Shown in pieces: positions 1 through 7,608 of a DNA stretch of 46,018 nucleotides (position 1 is the stretch's first letter; each line of letters begins with the position of its first letter). The notes under the pieces are model-generated. The model was not told the DNA's origin. It saw nothing but the letters and a program-made list of their open reading frames with translations, and searched no databases. Made by a program: the position numbers and the translations under genes. This DNA comes from Hyphomicrobiales bacterium (lineage in GTDB: Bacteria > Pseudomonadota > Alphaproteobacteria > Rhizobiales > Rhizobiaceae), in assembly GCA_021775455.1 (NCBI GenBank), contig JAJFHU010000001.1:1-46018 (forward strand). The letters run 5' to 3'.

Positions 1-71
1 ATCCAGTCCTCTAGACTGTCAGGAAACAGCGTCACCTGATCGCGCTCAACCCCTTCAATAAAACCCGCCAT
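1..71 (-). CDS. IS1182-type transposase, N-terminal part (runs off window)
   Basis: On the minus strand an ATG at 71-69, preceded by the ribosome-binding sequence CGGAGGGACGA, opens a frame that stays open to the left edge. The peptide begins MAGFIEGVERDQVTLFP and continues to a Trp-Ile pair. This resembles the conserved N-terminus of IS1182-family transposases, DDE enzymes that move insertion sequences by cut-and-paste. Only 23 codons are visible, so completeness and the catalytic residues cannot be judged. A TATAAT hexamer lies just upstream (about 97-102). The family call rests on recognition of the N-terminus only. Confidence 0.65.
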   Translation of the reverse strand, partial: MAGFIEGVERDQVTLFPDSLEDW

Positions 72-248
72 TCGTCCCTCCGACCATTCAGAGGATTATA
101 CCTGACTCGTGAGTTTCCACACACCCAGGGTCATTAGCAGATGTGGTACATCTACAATTGACGCCCGATTTGCATCTGATAATCGATATTGGCCATTGGG
201 ATTAACTGATGTTAAAATATCCCTTAGATTCAATAATGTAGGTGCATC

Positions 249-740
249 ATGACATCAAGCAAAAGTATATTTCCGCCAATTAACTTGCACGCATTCAAGT
301 TGATGATTCTTGCAGGTGCTTTCGCGACTGTAATTTTTGATCTTTGGGGTCAGGCCATTAGTCCCATGATGGGGTTTAGCCGGTTGTCTCCAGACGGGCT
401 TGCCCGGTCATTGTTGGGAACATTCGGATTACCAAACCAGCAAGAACATGGACAGTTTCTCCATTTGCTGCCCGTTGGATTGATCGCCTACCCAGTTGGG
501 TGGATGTATATTTTTAATCCGCTTTGGACTCGATTCGTTGGTAACTCAGGATGGTTCATCCCATCGGCCATCTATGGTGCTGGACTTTGGTTGTTTGCGA
601 TCGGAGGCATTACTGCTGTTGCTGGTTTGCCACTGTTCTTGAATTTTACCGGCATTACATGGGTCGCTCTTGTTGGGCATACAATTTACGGTATCGCGCT
701 GGTATGGGCTCTGAAGCAAATAGATCCCAACTGGGTTTGA
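249..740 (+). CDS. Small multipass membrane protein, unknown function
   Basis: 163 residues. Hydrophobic stretches near residues 15-35, 72-92, 102-128 and 133-155 predict about four transmembrane helices. A Phe-Asp-x-Trp-Gly-Gln segment follows the first helix and a His-rich loop (EHGQFLH) precedes the second. I do not recognise the family, and no catalytic motif is evident. The start is supported by TAGGTG nine bases before the ATG. It ends just before the small Cys-rich gene on the same strand, so the two may be co-transcribed. It sits between a transposase and the TetR-controlled catabolic cluster, which suggests accessory DNA. Confidence 0.6.
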   Translation: MTSSKSIFPPINLHAFKLMILAGAFATVIFDLWGQAISPMMGFSRLSPDGLARSLLGTFGLPNQQEHGQFLHLLPVGLIAYPVGWMYIFNPLWTRFVGNSGWFIPSAIYGAGLWLFAIGGITAVAGLPLFLNFTGITWVALVGHTIYGIALVWALKQIDPNWV

Positions 741-781
741 ATAAGTGCTGAAGCTTGGCGAATGGCCGCTTAGGGTCATCA

Positions 782-1180
782 ATGACGGCCGCCTACATCG
801 TGTTTTGTCCAGTTTGCGACGTATCAAGCTTGGTCAATTTGGACTCGAAGCTGTCACTGACTAAATTTTTGATGGACCCTTGGTCGCATGGTGTTCACGG
901 CCCATACCGGCCGTTCGATATTGTCTCAGATATCCAAGCTGATTTCCCGAAAGCGGTCATTCAACTGCATTCGTTCGATAACGGCAACTTTGCGGGCAAA
1001 CCGACTACGATAGGTTTTGCGAACCGTCCAACTTACAACAAAGATTGCACGATCAAAGAGTGCCAGGAACGGACATTTGAAGAGTATTATCACAATGCAC
1101 TACCGTTTCAATATAAATGCGAATGTTACAATAACGAATGGACATTCAACTGTCATATGAGGAACCATCTGAAAGGTTAA
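782..1180 (+). CDS. Small Cys-rich (zinc-ribbon-like) protein, unknown function
   Basis: 132 residues from the ATG at 782, which follows AGGG. An in-frame ATG at 755 is possible but lacks a ribosome-binding site, and the related copy at 14129 also begins at the equivalent codon. The N-terminus MTAAYIVFCPVCD carries a CxxC pair. The C-terminal third has further cysteines (DCTIKEC, YKCECY and a late Cys/His pair), a spacing that would suit zinc or another metal, although no ribbon family can be assigned. A diverged, broken copy lies at 14129-14276, so the gene belongs to a small repeated family flanking the catabolic island. Function is unknown. Confidence 0.55.
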   Translation: MTAAYIVFCPVCDVSSLVNLDSKLSLTKFLMDPWSHGVHGPYRPFDIVSDIQADFPKAVIQLHSFDNGNFAGKPTTIGFANRPTYNKDCTIKECQERTFEEYYHNALPFQYKCECYNNEWTFNCHMRNHLKG

Positions 1181-1234
1181 GAATTTTTACCGCCCCACCA
1201 AGTTGGCATGGCATTGCCCGAAATTTTAGTAGCG

Positions 1235-1873
1235 TTAGTCGACTTGGCACCCTTCAAAATCAAGCGTCAGGTTTTTGGTGACAAACTCGATATCTTGCAA
1301 CAACAGTGAATCGATTTTATCCCGGGAAATTCTGGAATCTGAAGAAAATTCTATAAACCGAGCATTGTGCATATGGTAGATGACTGTTGCAGCAACCGAA
1401 GTATCACAACAAAGATCCACGATCTTGCGATCCTTCAGTTGATTGAGCAGTCTAGCCAAGCGATCAATGAGTTCCTGCTCCAAAGCGGCAAACCCCTGGC
1501 CGAAGGTTGAGTTTCCTTCAAGAATGGATATGGCCAATACATGCGCCCATGTTCTTCGATCCAGGTAGGAAAATGCATGATCGAAGATGGTTGTTGAATA
1601 CATCGAGATGGCAGACATGGCATTTGAGAATTCTTGTGCCAGGATTTTGTCAATCTTGGTAATAAGATGACGGTCGCTTTCGGCCACAAGAGACAACAGC
1701 AGGCCACCTTTTGAGCCATAATAATTGTAGACGGTCATCGCCGAGAGATCAGCAGCGTCCGCAATCGCCTCGATTGTGACATCGCGATAATTGCTGGTTC
1801 GAACTTGCAGACGCGCAGCTTCCAGAATTCGCCGCTGCCTCTCTTCTTTCTGTTTTGCTCTAAGTCCGGTCAT
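1235..1873 (-). CDS. TetR/AcrR-family transcriptional regulator
   Basis: 212 residues, the usual TetR length. Residues 12-60 form the DNA-binding domain: a Lys/Arg-rich helix, then a helix-turn-helix around residues 33-55 with the typical VYNYYGSKGGLL segment. The remainder is the helical ligand-binding and dimerisation half, which varies too much to indicate the effector. The gene is divergent from the ABC importer operon starting at 2055. The 181 bp between them hold a TTTAGT-A-ACTAAA palindrome that may be its operator. It probably represses the importer and dehydrogenase operon until the substrate or a metabolite binds; that role is inferred from position. Confidence 0.85.
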   Translation of the reverse strand: MTGLRAKQKEERQRRILEAARLQVRTSNYRDVTIEAIADAADLSAMTVYNYYGSKGGLLLSLVAESDRHLITKIDKILAQEFSNAMSAISMYSTTIFDHAFSYLDRRTWAHVLAISILEGNSTFGQGFAALEQELIDRLARLLNQLKDRKIVDLCCDTSVAATVIYHMHNARFIEFSSDSRISRDKIDSLLLQDIEFVTKNLTLDFEGCQVD

Positions 1874-1938
1874 TTTTTCCGTTGCTTAATTCATGCAGGA
1901 ATTGGCGATAATATGGAAACTATACCCAGTCTGAAAAA

Positions 1939-1951
1939 TTTAGTAACTAAA
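1939..1951. promoter_or_regulatory. Candidate TetR operator palindrome with adjacent promoter
   Basis: TTTAGT-A-ACTAAA is a perfect 6+1+6 palindrome in the intergenic region between the TetR gene and the importer operon. A TTGACT hexamer follows at 1960-1965 and could serve as a -35 element for the operon. The matching -10 (TTTACT or TACTAT near 1983-1990) is poor. The assignment to the TetR protein is inferred from position only. Confidence 0.4.
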
Positions 1952-2054
1952 AATTTTTATTGACTACAAATTGCTAATGGCATTTACTATCTAAATGATA
2001 GGCCAAAGAAATCAAAAATAATGTGGCCAGGGCAACATCAACAGGAGAGGTATC

Positions 2055-3122
2055 ATGAAAATTGAAGGTCTCATTGCGAGAATTATGGCTGGCTTTGCGC
2101 TGGCAGTATCGGTTGTAGTTGGCGCAACTGCTGCCGAGAAGGTGAATGTAGGCATTTGTGTTTCATGGCCGGGTTATGCAATGTTGAAGGTGGCTGAAGA
2201 AAAAGGCCTTTCCCCGGATTTGGAGTACAACTTCACTTTGTTTGAAGATCCGATTGGTGGGCATTTGGCAACGGCAGCCGGGCAGATTGATGTTTACATG
2301 TGCACCGGCGACTATACTCCTCTAATCGCAGAGCGTGGCACTGATGTAGTGAATGTCGCCTTTACTAATCCGTCTTACGGCGTTGATCACATAATATTCT
2401 CACCCGGTGTAACCGCGGAAAACATCAAGGGGCAGAAGGTGGCTGCGCCACAGGCATATATTGGTCATTTGCTTATGGGCCTTATGCTCGACAGCATTAA
2501 TGTAGACGTTGGTGACGTCGAATGGGTCAACCTGAACTCCGACGAGGCCGTCGGACCAATGATGTCTGGAGACCTTGCGGCCGCGTATTTGTACGAACCG
2601 TGGATATCAAAGGTATTGGCAAATCGCGAAGGTGCATACAGCGCAATCAATACGGGTGATCCTGCGATGTTGAAGACCGGAATTTTTATGGACGTGATCT
2701 ACATGAACAAGAATTTCGTCAAGGATCGTCGTCAGGTAGCGCTGGATGTTATGAAAGCCCGCTGGGACTCGGTTCAATATTGGCATGACAATACTGAGGA
2801 AGTTAACCAACTGTTGGCGGATTATCTTCAATGGCCAGTTGAAGATATCGGTTTTGTGATCGGAACCAACGGCAAATTCTTCGAAGGTGGTATTTACATG
2901 TATGATTTCGATGAAACTGCCCGGGTATGTGGAGCGCTGGACGGTGATCCGCCATTTGGACTCGGTAACGGCAGCATGGTCGACGTTGTCACGTTCATCA
3001 ATGAATGGTGGGTCAAACTAGGCCTCATGAAAGAGATCGTTGATTCCTCCAGTGCGGTGGACTGCTCTTTGGTAAAAGACCTAATTGCAAGCGGTTATCG
3101 TCAGTCCATATCAGCAAACTAG
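2055..3122 (+). CDS. NitT/TauT-type ABC importer, periplasmic substrate-binding protein
   Basis: 355 residues. A typical signal peptide (positive start, hydrophobic core, cleavage near ATA-A at residue 27) sends the protein to the periplasm. The mature part resembles the NrtA/SsuA/ThiY (NMT1-like) class of type II binding proteins: an early segment around GICVSWPGYAM, then the SGDLAAAYLYEPW region in which a Glu-Pro pair follows a stretch of small residues. This class binds small solutes such as nitrate, sulfonates, pyrimidines or other nitrogen compounds, and the substrate cannot be read from sequence. The start has a strong GGAGAGG site. A hairpin with T-rich tail follows the gene, so it may be expressed above the permease and ATPase. 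Confidence 0.85.
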   Translation: MKIEGLIARIMAGFALAVSVVVGATAAEKVNVGICVSWPGYAMLKVAEEKGLSPDLEYNFTLFEDPIGGHLATAAGQIDVYMCTGDYTPLIAERGTDVVNVAFTNPSYGVDHIIFSPGVTAENIKGQKVAAPQAYIGHLLMGLMLDSINVDVGDVEWVNLNSDEAVGPMMSGDLAAAYLYEPWISKVLANREGAYSAINTGDPAMLKTGIFMDVIYMNKNFVKDRRQVALDVMKARWDSVQYWHDNTEEVNQLLADYLQWPVEDIGFVIGTNGKFFEGGIYMYDFDETARVCGALDGDPPFGLGNGSMVDVVTFINEWWVKLGLMKEIVDSSSAVDCSLVKDLIASGYRQSISAN

Positions 3123-3136
3123 TCCTTATCACCGAT

Positions 3137-3164
3137 GGGGTGCTCCGGCACCCCTTTCATTTTT
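3137..3164 (+). terminator. Intra-operon hairpin with T-rich tail (attenuator or 3' stabiliser)
   Basis: GGGGTGC-TCCG-GCACCCC forms a perfect 7-bp stem with a tetraloop, followed by TTTCATTTTT. It lies 14 bases after the binding-protein stop and before the permease. In importer operons such structures commonly stop part of the transcripts or protect the upstream mRNA, giving an excess of binding protein. Confidence 0.75.
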
Positions 3165-3270
3165 AATTATGCCTGTTTCGTTTTGACAAACGCCGTTTGT
3201 GGGTGATGATGGTGTTGCAAAATTTACGTTTGGTAAGCCCATGTGGGTCGAACAGATTGGAACCGCTATC

Positions 3271-4098
3271 ATGTCGGCAGACTTAAACGAACCAATCCGA
3301 AATTCGGCTCGCCGGGTCACCATCCGAAAGCCAGTATCACGAAGTACATCCATTCTTCTGGGTATAGCCATTTGGGTCATCTTTTTTACGGCCTGGGAGT
3401 TGGCAGTTATCTATGAGAGCGTCAATCTCCTGCTGGTGCCACCGCCGGAGAAGGTTTTGGGTACGCTCTATGAACTTTTGATAGGGGGTCGGTTTCCGGG
3501 TGACATACTGGTTAGTGTTTTCCGAGTACTGGCTAGTTTTGCAGGAGCCTGTTTGTTAGCTGTACCACTAGGTATTCTAATGGGAACATTCCCCGCTGTT
3601 GAATCGTTCTTCAATCCATTCGTTTCCGCCTGGAGGTATCTGCCGGCGCCAGCCTTCATTCCGATACTACTGATGTGGTTGGGAACCGGTGAAGGACCAA
3701 AGTTGGCTCTTTTGTTCATTGGTGTGGTTTTCTTTCTGATTACGATGGTAATGGACTATACGCGGCAGGTCCGGATCGAGTTGATCGAGACTTCGTTGAC
3801 CCTTGGAGCAAACCAGAGACAAGTGTTGTGGACCGTAATTGTACCGGCAGTGCTACCAAACGTTGTAGTTGCCATGCGCCAGATGCTCGCAGTGAGTTGG
3901 ACCTATCTAGTCATTGCTGAGATCGTCGCCTCCACGACCGGCATTGGAGCTATGATGATGCGCGCACGAAGATTCCTGCACACTGATGAGATCATGGCCG
4001 GGATTTTGGTTATTGGCCTGCTGGGTCTGTTGTTCGATGTGCTGTTTCGATGGCTGCATCGTGTGCTGTTTGGTTATTTGTATAATCAGGGGCGATAG
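3271..4098 (+). CDS. NitT/TauT-type ABC importer, permease
   Basis: Inner-membrane permease of the BPD_transp_1 (SsuC/TauC/NrtB) type, about 275 residues from the ATG at 3271. The frame is open back to a GTG at 3199 and includes an ATG at 3241, but neither has a ribosome-binding site, whereas GGA precedes 3271. After a basic N-terminus come about six hydrophobic helices. The cytoplasmic EAA-type loop, which contacts the ATPase, is seen in the segment ETSLTLGANQRQVLWTVIVP. It pairs with the binding protein at 2055 and the ATPase at 4108, forming a complete importer. The exact start is uncertain. Confidence 0.88.
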   Translation: MSADLNEPIRNSARRVTIRKPVSRSTSILLGIAIWVIFFTAWELAVIYESVNLLLVPPPEKVLGTLYELLIGGRFPGDILVSVFRVLASFAGACLLAVPLGILMGTFPAVESFFNPFVSAWRYLPAPAFIPILLMWLGTGEGPKLALLFIGVVFFLITMVMDYTRQVRIELIETSLTLGANQRQVLWTVIVPAVLPNVVVAMRQMLAVSWTYLVIAEIVASTTGIGAMMMRARRFLHTDEIMAGILVIGLLGLLFDVLFRWLHRVLFGYLYNQGR

Positions 4099-4107
4099 GA
4101 GATTAGC

Positions 4108-4929
4108 ATGCCGAGCACGAACACATTGCGACAGACTGATATCACCAAATTGATTGTTGAAAGAGTGGGGAAGGTTTTTACACTTGCCGACGGCCAGGAA
4201 ATTAATGCAATTTCAGATGTGAGCTTTTCGGTCAAGCGGAATGAGTATTGTGTGCTGCTCGGACCGTCCGGTTGCGGAAAATCAACCGTTTTGAGGATGA
4301 TTGCCGGTTTGGAAACACCCACCTCTGGGACAATGTTGCTCGATGATGAACTGATTCTGGGGCCTGATCGCGACCGGGGTATGATCTTTCAGAACTACAC
4401 GTCCTTCGATTGGTTGACTGTTGAGAAGAATGTCGAATACGGCATGAAGTGCAATGGTGTTCCGGCAAAAGAGCGTAAGGAAATGGCGGCAGATTTCATT
4501 GATCTGGTTCGGCTAACCAAGTTTAAAAATGCCTATCCGAGCCAATTGTCAGGCGGTATGAAACAGCGGGTGGCTATCGCACGAACTCTTGCCAACAAAC
4601 CCGGCGTTTTGCTGATGGATGAACCGTTTGGTGCATTGGATGCTGAAACTCGCTGGAACATGCAGGAACTCATGATCTCAATTTTGGAATCGACGGATAC
4701 CACCGTGGTGATGGTGACGCACGATATTGAGGAAGCTTTGTTCTTGGGCGACCGGATCGTTTTCTTTTCAAGCCACCCCGGTACAATTTTAGAAGACGGC
4801 CCAGTCGCATTCAAAAAGGGTCAAAGAATTGGCGTCAAAGAGGATGCTCTTGTGATGAAGGGCTACGTTGAAGCAGAGCGTCATATCATGGCTTTAATGC
4901 GCTCCCAAAGACCGACGACAGATGAATAG
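4108..4929 (+). CDS. NitT/TauT-type ABC importer, ATP-binding protein
   Basis: 273 residues of the SsuB/TauB/NrtD class, which powers uptake by ATP hydrolysis on the cytoplasmic face. Walker A is GPSGCGKST (residues 52-60), the Q-loop Gln is residue 95, the signature LSGGMKQR is at 147-154, Walker B is LLMDEP (168-173) and the H-loop His is residue 205. All key residues are intact. AGGAG lies seven bases before the start, and the permease ends nine bases upstream. A C-terminal tail of about 60 residues follows the catalytic core, as is usual in this group. Confidence 0.92.
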   Translation: MPSTNTLRQTDITKLIVERVGKVFTLADGQEINAISDVSFSVKRNEYCVLLGPSGCGKSTVLRMIAGLETPTSGTMLLDDELILGPDRDRGMIFQNYTSFDWLTVEKNVEYGMKCNGVPAKERKEMAADFIDLVRLTKFKNAYPSQLSGGMKQRVAIARTLANKPGVLLMDEPFGALDAETRWNMQELMISILESTDTTVVMVTHDIEEALFLGDRIVFFSSHPGTILEDGPVAFKKGQRIGVKEDALVMKGYVEAERHIMALMRSQRPTTDE

Positions 4930-4947
4930 GGGTAATCCAATAGACTG

Positions 4948-5730
4948 ATGGGGAACGTACAATACGATTTTTCGGGAAAAACTGTTCTGGTAACCGGAGG
5001 TAGCAGGGGCATTGGCTACGGCATTGCAGAAGGATTTGCCATGGCCAGTGCAAATGTTGTCATTCTTGCTGAAAACAATGACGTGCAGGCATCGGCAGAG
5101 AAACTGGCAGATGAAACGGGTGCTTCAGTTCGTGCAATCCAGTGTGATATTACAGATGTAACATCAGTCCGTGCAGCGACTGAATCATTGGATAGTATTG
5201 ATGTTTTGATCAACAATGCGGGTTTGGAACGCATTACACCGATTTTTGATGAAGGTAATGATGTTGAGAAGACTTTTCGTCGGATAGTCGATATCAACAT
5301 TATGGGCACATTTTTTGTGACTCGTTACGCTGCACCAAAAATGCCTCCCGGTTCCGCCATGATTTTTACATGTTCGATTTGGAGTCGAACTGCCGTACCT
5401 GAATTTTCAGCTTATTGTAGCTCAAAACACGCCAATCTGGGTTTTATGCGTTCCATGGCGCATGAATTGGCGTCTAAAGGCATACGTGTAAATGGTGTCT
5501 GCCCAGGTTGGGTACGGACGGAGGCGTCTATGCTGTCACTGAAGAAAATGTCAATCCGTGAGGCTCGGGCTGAACAGGAACTACTGGATGAAATTACAGG
5601 AGCACAAGTTTTGGATGGACTGATGGAACCCAAAGATTTGGCATCTACCTACTTGTTTTTAGCTTCTGAGGCATCCTCCAATATTGTCGGGCAAGCCCTC
5701 ATGGTTGACCGCGGAGAGGTACAGGCATGA
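4948..5730 (+). CDS. Short-chain dehydrogenase/reductase (SDR) 1
   Basis: 260 residues, classical SDR length. The dinucleotide-binding motif TGGSRGIG is at residues 16-23, NNAG at 89-92, the catalytic Ser near 143 and YxxxK at 156-160. The enzyme should oxidise or reduce an alcohol/carbonyl group with NAD(P). A C-terminal loop with many charged residues (about 190-225) probably shapes the substrate pocket. The ribosome-binding site is weak and distant (AGGGG about 15 bases upstream), so it may depend on translation from the ATPase gene 18 bases before. Its stop overlaps the next start (ATGA), implying that the two dehydrogenases are made together and may act on consecutive intermediates. Confidence 0.9.
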   Translation: MGNVQYDFSGKTVLVTGGSRGIGYGIAEGFAMASANVVILAENNDVQASAEKLADETGASVRAIQCDITDVTSVRAATESLDSIDVLINNAGLERITPIFDEGNDVEKTFRRIVDINIMGTFFVTRYAAPKMPPGSAMIFTCSIWSRTAVPEFSAYCSSKHANLGFMRSMAHELASKGIRVNGVCPGWVRTEASMLSLKKMSIREARAEQELLDEITGAQVLDGLMEPKDLASTYLFLASEASSNIVGQALMVDRGEVQA

Positions 5731-6464
5731 GCATTGCCGGGAGTACAGCATTGGTTACCGGTGCAAGCCGGGGCATTGGTCGAGCTTGTGCGGAGTCCCT
5801 GGCATCCAAAGGGGTGAAGGTAACAATCGTCGACCTCCTGGATTGTAGTGAAACCGTTGAAGCAATAGCAGCTTTGGGTGGCAAAGCAGACCAAGGGATT
5901 TGCGATGTTGCTGATGAACAATCGGTGAAGGCTGTGTTCGAAAGGCATTTTGCAGTACCGGGTAGGCTTGATTTTCTCGTTCATTGTGCAGGCATAATTC
6001 ATGAGCGGCCATTGCTCGAAACACCCATCGACGAATTTGACAAAGTAATTGCGGTTAATTTGCGTGGAACATTTCTGATTGGTCGGGAAGCGCTTCGTTG
6101 CATGTCTACAACAGGAAGCGGACGTGTTGTTCTCACATCTTCAGACATGGGATACTATGGACGCGAAACATTCTCACCCTATGTGGCTTCCAAGCATGGG
6201 GTAATGGGACTGGTTAGATCTTGGGCTAAAGAATTCGCCCCGGCAATTACAGTAAATGCACTTTGCCCCGGCCCGATTGATACGGCAATGTTGGATACCC
6301 AAAATATGAGCCCAGATTGGCGTGAGAGAGAACTCGACATTCCACTGAGACGTTTTGGACAACCAGAAGAAATTGCTGAAATGGCAACATTCCTTTGCGG
6401 TGAGGGCGGTGCTTACATCACCGGTCAGGGAATTGGAATAAATGGTGGGAGTGTTATGCCTTGA
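5727..6464 (+). CDS. Short-chain dehydrogenase/reductase (SDR) 2
   Basis: 245 residues. TGASRGIG at residues 11-18 binds the cofactor. The usual NNAG is replaced by HCAG at 86-89, a tolerated variant. A Ser near 138 and YxxxK (Tyr152, Lys156) complete the catalytic site. The C-terminus ends in the common GQGIGINGG-type segment. It overlaps SDR 1 by four bases and has a GAGAGG site. The two SDRs are clearly diverged from each other and so probably have different substrates. The last bases overlap a candidate 51-residue ORF in another frame. Confidence 0.9.
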   Translation: MSIAGSTALVTGASRGIGRACAESLASKGVKVTIVDLLDCSETVEAIAALGGKADQGICDVADEQSVKAVFERHFAVPGRLDFLVHCAGIIHERPLLETPIDEFDKVIAVNLRGTFLIGREALRCMSTTGSGRVVLTSSDMGYYGRETFSPYVASKHGVMGLVRSWAKEFAPAITVNALCPGPIDTAMLDTQNMSPDWRERELDIPLRRFGQPEEIAEMATFLCGEGGAYITGQGIGINGGSVMP

Positions 6465-6597
6465 CAATAGCACTGACTTCAAAGCACAGGTTCAACAATG
6501 CGATCTTGGTAAGTTGGATATTTATCCCGGAGCCAAGCGGCGGTTTGAGGGAGAAATAAAACATGCATACGTACTACCTGGAAAGGTTCAGTCATGA
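6442..6597 (+). CDS. Candidate small protein (51 aa) coupled to the deacetylase
   Basis: An ATG at 6442, preceded by TTGGAATAA, opens a 52-codon frame that overlaps the end of SDR 2 and closes at TGA 6595-6597, sharing ATGA with the deacetylase start at 6594. It fills most of what would otherwise be a 129-base gap in a tightly packed operon. The peptide begins MVGVLCLDNSTDF, has a central KLDIYPGAKRRFEGE segment and ends YVLPGKVQS. No transmembrane helix or known family is recognised. The four-base overlap and ordinary codon choice favour a real gene; absence of a known family argues for caution. It might instead be the remnant of a longer gene. Confidence 0.4.
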   Translation: MVGVLCLDNSTDFKAQVQQCDLGKLDIYPGAKRRFEGEIKHAYVLPGKVQS

Positions 6598-7475
6598 TCA
6601 GTAACCCGATACCTTGGCCAAATGGTGCAAAATGTGCAGTTGCAATTACCTTCGACATGGATGCAGATAGCCTGATCCACATTGCGAAACCAGACGATGC
6701 TCACCAACGGTTGTATCCCGTATCCATGGGGCGTTACGGGCCAACCGTTGCCTTGCCACGAATTCTCGAAACCTACCGGAAATTCGGTTTGAAACAATCA
6801 TTCTTCATTCCCGGTTGGTGCCTGGAAACCTATCCGGAAACAGTCGAGGCTATTTTGAAAGATGGCCACGAAATCGGCCATCACGGATGGATTCATGAAG
6901 ATCCGATTTCAACTATCGGCAATCAACGAGAATGGGTCGAAAAGGCATTGGAATCACATAAAAAAATTTGCGGTGGCAAACCGAGAGGGTATCGCGCTCC
7001 TGTCTACAACATTACCCAGGAAGTAGTTGATCTGCTTATTGAACATGGGTTCGAATATGACAGTTCACTAATGGCTGACGACATTCCTTATCTAATGAAG
7101 AGTGCGGAAGGCGAGTTATATGAAATGCCCGTTCACTGGGGCACTGATGACTGGCCACCATTCGCACATTTTGACGAAATTGGTTACTTGATGCCCATTC
7201 GCGGCCCTTCAGCAGGGCTTCAAGGATTTTGGGAAGAATTCGATGCTCAATATGAAGCAGGTGGTTTTTTCATGCTGGTTGTTCATCCATTTCTTACCGG
7301 TCGTTTGGCTCGTTGGCGACTAGTGGATCAATGGATCGAAAAAACATTAGATACTCATGATGTCTGGTTCGCCCCCCTTGAGGAGATATGCGCGCACGTC
7401 AAACAACTGAAAAGTAACGGCGCATATACACCGCGCATTGAACATTTGCCCTACTACACTGAGCCACAACGATAG
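6594..7475 (+). CDS. Polysaccharide-deacetylase-fold hydrolase (PuuE/HpPgdA-like)
   Basis: 293 residues of the carbohydrate esterase 4 (NodB) fold. Metal and catalytic residues are visible: TFDMDAD (Asp21, Asp23), HEIGHHGWIH (residues 92-101) and GYRAP (131-135). A late LVVHPF segment supplies the distal His. There is no signal peptide, so it works in the cytoplasm. Cytoplasmic members of this subgroup (PuuE allantoinase, Helicobacter HP0310 type) hydrolyse amide or cyclic amide bonds of small molecules rather than cell-wall sugars. With an importer for small solutes in the same operon, an amidohydrolase role is more likely than peptidoglycan deacetylation; that is inference. A GGAAAGG site precedes the start. 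A solo IS30 end follows directly. Confidence 0.85.
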   Translation: MISNPIPWPNGAKCAVAITFDMDADSLIHIAKPDDAHQRLYPVSMGRYGPTVALPRILETYRKFGLKQSFFIPGWCLETYPETVEAILKDGHEIGHHGWIHEDPISTIGNQREWVEKALESHKKICGGKPRGYRAPVYNITQEVVDLLIEHGFEYDSSLMADDIPYLMKSAEGELYEMPVHWGTDDWPPFAHFDEIGYLMPIRGPSAGLQGFWEEFDAQYEAGGFFMLVVHPFLTGRLARWRLVDQWIEKTLDTHDVWFAPLEEICAHVKQLKSNGAYTPRIEHLPYYTEPQR

Positions 7476-7486
7476 CAGAATTATTT

Positions 7487-7529
7487 AATGTGTTGCGTCG
7501 ACCGGTTGAGGTGGCAGCTACTAGCGGAC
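7487..7529 (+). mobile_element. Solo right end of an IS30-type element (relic)
   Basis: This stretch closely matches the right end of the IS30 element at 20443-20483. It shares TGTTGCGTCGACCGGTT, then GAGGTGGCAG, then CTAGCGGAC, with small differences, and it keeps the last codons of the transposase (CVASTG and stop). No other part of an IS is present nearby. It begins right after the deacetylase stop codon and marks an old insertion that has been almost entirely deleted. Confidence 0.75.
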
Positions 7530-7608
7530 AAATATAGAGTAAACCTATTGGCACCTAAATACCTGAAAATCATGTTATTACCCGCTGTGGGGTCGACGAA
7601 CCAAGCGG

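Noticed and set aside
6563-6604. A 13-codon leader ORF (MHTYYLERFSHDQ) before the deacetylase
   Set aside because: GGGAG precedes it, but it overlaps the longer 51-residue frame that ends with a typical ATGA overlap; the longer frame explains the region better.
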